From: Bog-793 sp963761425
GTDB taxonomy: Bacteria; Actinomycetota; Acidimicrobiia; Acidimicrobiales; Bog-793
DNA length: 64,000 bases
Reading direction: 5' to 3'
Assembly (NCBI GenBank): GCA_963761425.1
Contig: CAVXGQ010000006.1
Location: 128,610 to 192,609, forward strand
A program made the position numbers and the translations under genes. Positions 62,292-64,000 of this stretch are shown piece after piece; within the stretch, counting starts at the first letter, position 1; the number at the start of each line of letters is the position of its first letter. A model generated the notes under the pieces. It did not search any database, had not been told where the DNA came from, and saw only the letters and a list, made by a program, of their open reading frames with translations.

Positions 62292-63431
62292 GTGAGACTT
62301 GACCGCACTGGACGCAGTTCGACTCGTCGGCCGCAGCGATGCTGGAAGTTGGGCATCGGTGGGGCTGTCTTGGTAACCGTTGGCACCCTGGCAGCGACCA
62401 GCGCGGCCGGCGCGGCCGGAACGACACAGCCCATCTCGACATTGCAGTCCAAAGCCAACGCGATCGCGGCGCAGGTCGCCACGATTCAGGTGAAGCTCCA
62501 GGTCCTCTCCGAAGAGTACGACCAGGCCGCGACCCGAGAGGCGCAGTTGAACCGCGACATCCGCAAGGAAGAGTGGTCGATAACCTCCGCCCAGTCGTCC
62601 GTACGCCAAGACAAGCGGCGCCTGCAGCGTCAGGCGATCGAGACCTACGTGAGCGACGGCTCCGCCTCGAGCCCGCTGTCCGCGCTCACGGCACAGCAGA
62701 ACGCGTTCCCCGAACAGGAGACCTATGTCGAAGCCGCGGCTGGGAACCTCTCCATCGCGGTGAGCTCTTTGCGTCTCTCGGAGCACGCCCTCGTCAAACG
62801 CACCGCACAACTCCGTCACGACGAGGCGCAGTGGCGGTCGACCCTCGAGACGCTCACCGCCGCGCGCGCCAACGCGACCTCGCTCGATGCGCAGCTCACC
62901 GAGACGTTGCAAGACGTGAAGGGCTCCCTCGCCGTGGCGGTCGCCCGGCAGCAGCAGGAGGAGGCGACCCAGGCCGCCGCGCAGGCCGCGGCGAGCAAGC
63001 TCATCCAGCAGGCTCAACAGCAGTCCGACGCAGCTTCGACCCCGGATCCCGCCACGGGGACGGTCGGGTCCTCCGGAGACCAGTCCGGTCTCGCCGCCGT
63101 GCATGCCGCGGAGACCCAGATCGGCGTGAGCTACGTCTGGGCGGGCTCCTCTCCCGGCTACGGCTTCGACTGCTCGGGGCTGGCCATGTGGGCGTGGGGG
63201 CAGGCGGGCGTGAGTCTTCCGCACAGCGCCGAGGACCAGTACTACTCGATCGAGCACATCCCGTTCTCGGAGCTTCAGCCGGGTGATCTCCTCTTCTACG
63301 CGGCCGACGGCTACATCTACCACGTCGTCATGTACATCGGCGACGACCAGGTGATCTCGGCTCAGTACACCGGCACCACCATCGCGATCACCCCCATCCC
63401 GCCCGGCCCCTATGCCGCCGGACGCCCTTGA
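62292..63431 (+). CDS. Secreted NlpC/P60 peptidoglycan hydrolase with coiled coil
   Basis: 379 residues: basic N terminus and signal helix (GIGGAVLVTVGTLAATSAAGA), a long coiled coil (AIAAQVATIQVKLQVLSEEYDQAATREAQLNRDI onward), an Ala/Gln-rich linker, and a C-terminal NlpC/P60 domain with catalytic Cys in YGFDCSGLAMWAW and His in YIYHVVMYIG. This RipA/RipC-like layout fits cell-division endopeptidases. GTG start at 62292. Confidence 0.9.
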   Translation: MRLDRTGRSSTRRPQRCWKLGIGGAVLVTVGTLAATSAAGAAGTTQPISTLQSKANAIAAQVATIQVKLQVLSEEYDQAATREAQLNRDIRKEEWSITSAQSSVRQDKRRLQRQAIETYVSDGSASSPLSALTAQQNAFPEQETYVEAAAGNLSIAVSSLRLSEHALVKRTAQLRHDEAQWRSTLETLTAARANATSLDAQLTETLQDVKGSLAVAVARQQQEEATQAAAQAAASKLIQQAQQQSDAASTPDPATGTVGSSGDQSGLAAVHAAETQIGVSYVWAGSSPGYGFDCSGLAMWAWGQAGVSLPHSAEDQYYSIEHIPFSELQPGDLLFYAADGYIYHVVMYIGDDQVISAQYTGTTIAITPIPPGPYAAGRP

Positions 63432-63489
63432 CCGAAGGTCGTTCGTCGAGTTCGAAGCCCCCACGAATCGCTGACCTCGCCGGAAAGTC

Positions 63490-64000
63490 GTGCGCGCGGT
63501 CGTAATCGTCAGCGGCTCCATCGCGATCGATGAAAGCGCCGATCCGGCGTCAGGACCGCGAAAGCTTCGCGTCCGTATTGCCGCCGCGGGCCTAAACGCC
63601 ACCGATCTGCTGCCGCGTGCCGGGCTCTACCCACCCCCGGCCGGCGTGAACTCCTCGATGCCCGGCCTCGCGCCTGCTGGCATCGTCGAGGCGACGGATC
63701 TCGAGGTGACGAGGTTCTCCCGCGGCGATCCGGTGATGGGGATCGTCGCTGGCGCGGCGCAGGCGGAGCGGCCGGTGATCGACGCGCGCAACGCGCTGCG
63801 CGTACCCGGGGGCGTCCCGTGGGCCGAGGCGGGAGGATTCCCCGAGGCCTGCTGCACCGCGCACGATGCCCTCATCACCCAGTGCGGGCTCGTCGCCGGC
63901 GAGCGGGTCCTCGTGAACGGAGCTTCCGGAGGGGTGGGCCTGGCGACGATCCAGCTGGCGGGCGCCTGCACGGCCGGTGCGATTGGACCTTTGCCGGGAC
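63490..64000 (+). CDS. Quinone oxidoreductase / zinc-free MDR alcohol dehydrogenase-like (partial)
   Basis: Open to the window edge. From GTG 63490: VRAVVIVSGSIAIDE, VRIAAAGLNATDLLPRAGLYP, GLAPAGIVEA, WAEAGGFPEACCTAHDAL and the nucleotide-binding motif VLVNGASGGVGLATIQLA, typical of NAD(P)H:quinone oxidoreductases of the MDR superfamily. The C-terminal half lies beyond the window. Confidence 0.85.
   Translation, partial: MRAVVIVSGSIAIDESADPASGPRKLRVRIAAAGLNATDLLPRAGLYPPPAGVNSSMPGLAPAGIVEATDLEVTRFSRGDPVMGIVAGAAQAERPVIDARNALRVPGGVPWAEAGGFPEACCTAHDALITQCGLVAGERVLVNGASGGVGLATIQLAGACTAGAIGPLPG

Overview
The window is GC-rich chromosomal DNA from an actinobacterium, most likely a member of the Acidimicrobiia. 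This is inferred from gene content and order: ndk-folC-clpX-clpP-tig, DUF2469-rplS-trmD-rimM-khpA-rpsP-ffh-ftsY-smc-fpg-rnc-acpP-plsX-rpmF-yceD-(SepIVA-like)-coaD-rsmD-recG-fakA, and a sufB-X-sufD-Rieske-sufC cluster. Two tRNA genes are present, Pro-UGG without an encoded CCA and Gly-UCC with one.

Layout. 1-5183: ndk, folC and the ClpX/ClpP/trigger-factor group, all on the minus strand. 5388-13985: an ~8.5 kb island in the tRNA-Pro gene, bounded by a 35-bp direct repeat of the tRNA 3' half. It holds a decayed tyrosine recombinase, three IS elements or remnants (IS481, IS110 fragment, IS30), a SARP-type regulator, a secreted aldose 1-epimerase whose promoter carries four 11-bp-phased heptamer repeats, and fragments of a DNA methylase and small accessory genes. 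14017-15239: an IS3 element next to the island's right end. 15263-27150: housekeeping and accessory genes (ROK sugar kinase, tRNA-Gly, a divergent GAF histidine kinase/NarL regulator pair, DedA, hydrolase, RecB-like nuclease, PAP2 phosphatase, purE, ChbG-like deacetylase, NifU-like protein, nucleotidyltransferase, class IV aminotransferase, flavin monooxygenase-like protein). 27189-47012: a long minus-strand block for translation, SRP targeting, chromosome structure, lipid synthesis and repair, with rpmB divergent. 47078-52782: MFS protein and SUF Fe-S operon. 53085-64000: RodZ-like membrane protein, rfbC, mutY, methyltransferase, two-domain glycosyltransferase, dienelactone hydrolase, fumC, NlpC/P60 hydrolase and a partial quinone oxidoreductase.

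Points of note. Genes are packed with 4-base NTGA stop/start overlaps, and all four versions occur: ATGA, GTGA, TTGA and, at rnc, plsX and sufD, apparently CTGA, which implies CTG start codons. recG carries a one-base indel near its 3' end that joins its frame to rsmD. The island's SARP gene has been cut at its 5' end by IS30 while its probable target promoter is intact. The displaced att copy on the right is followed by a 19-bp motif that also follows the tRNA-Gly gene. No CRISPR array, phage structural genes or complete restriction system was found.
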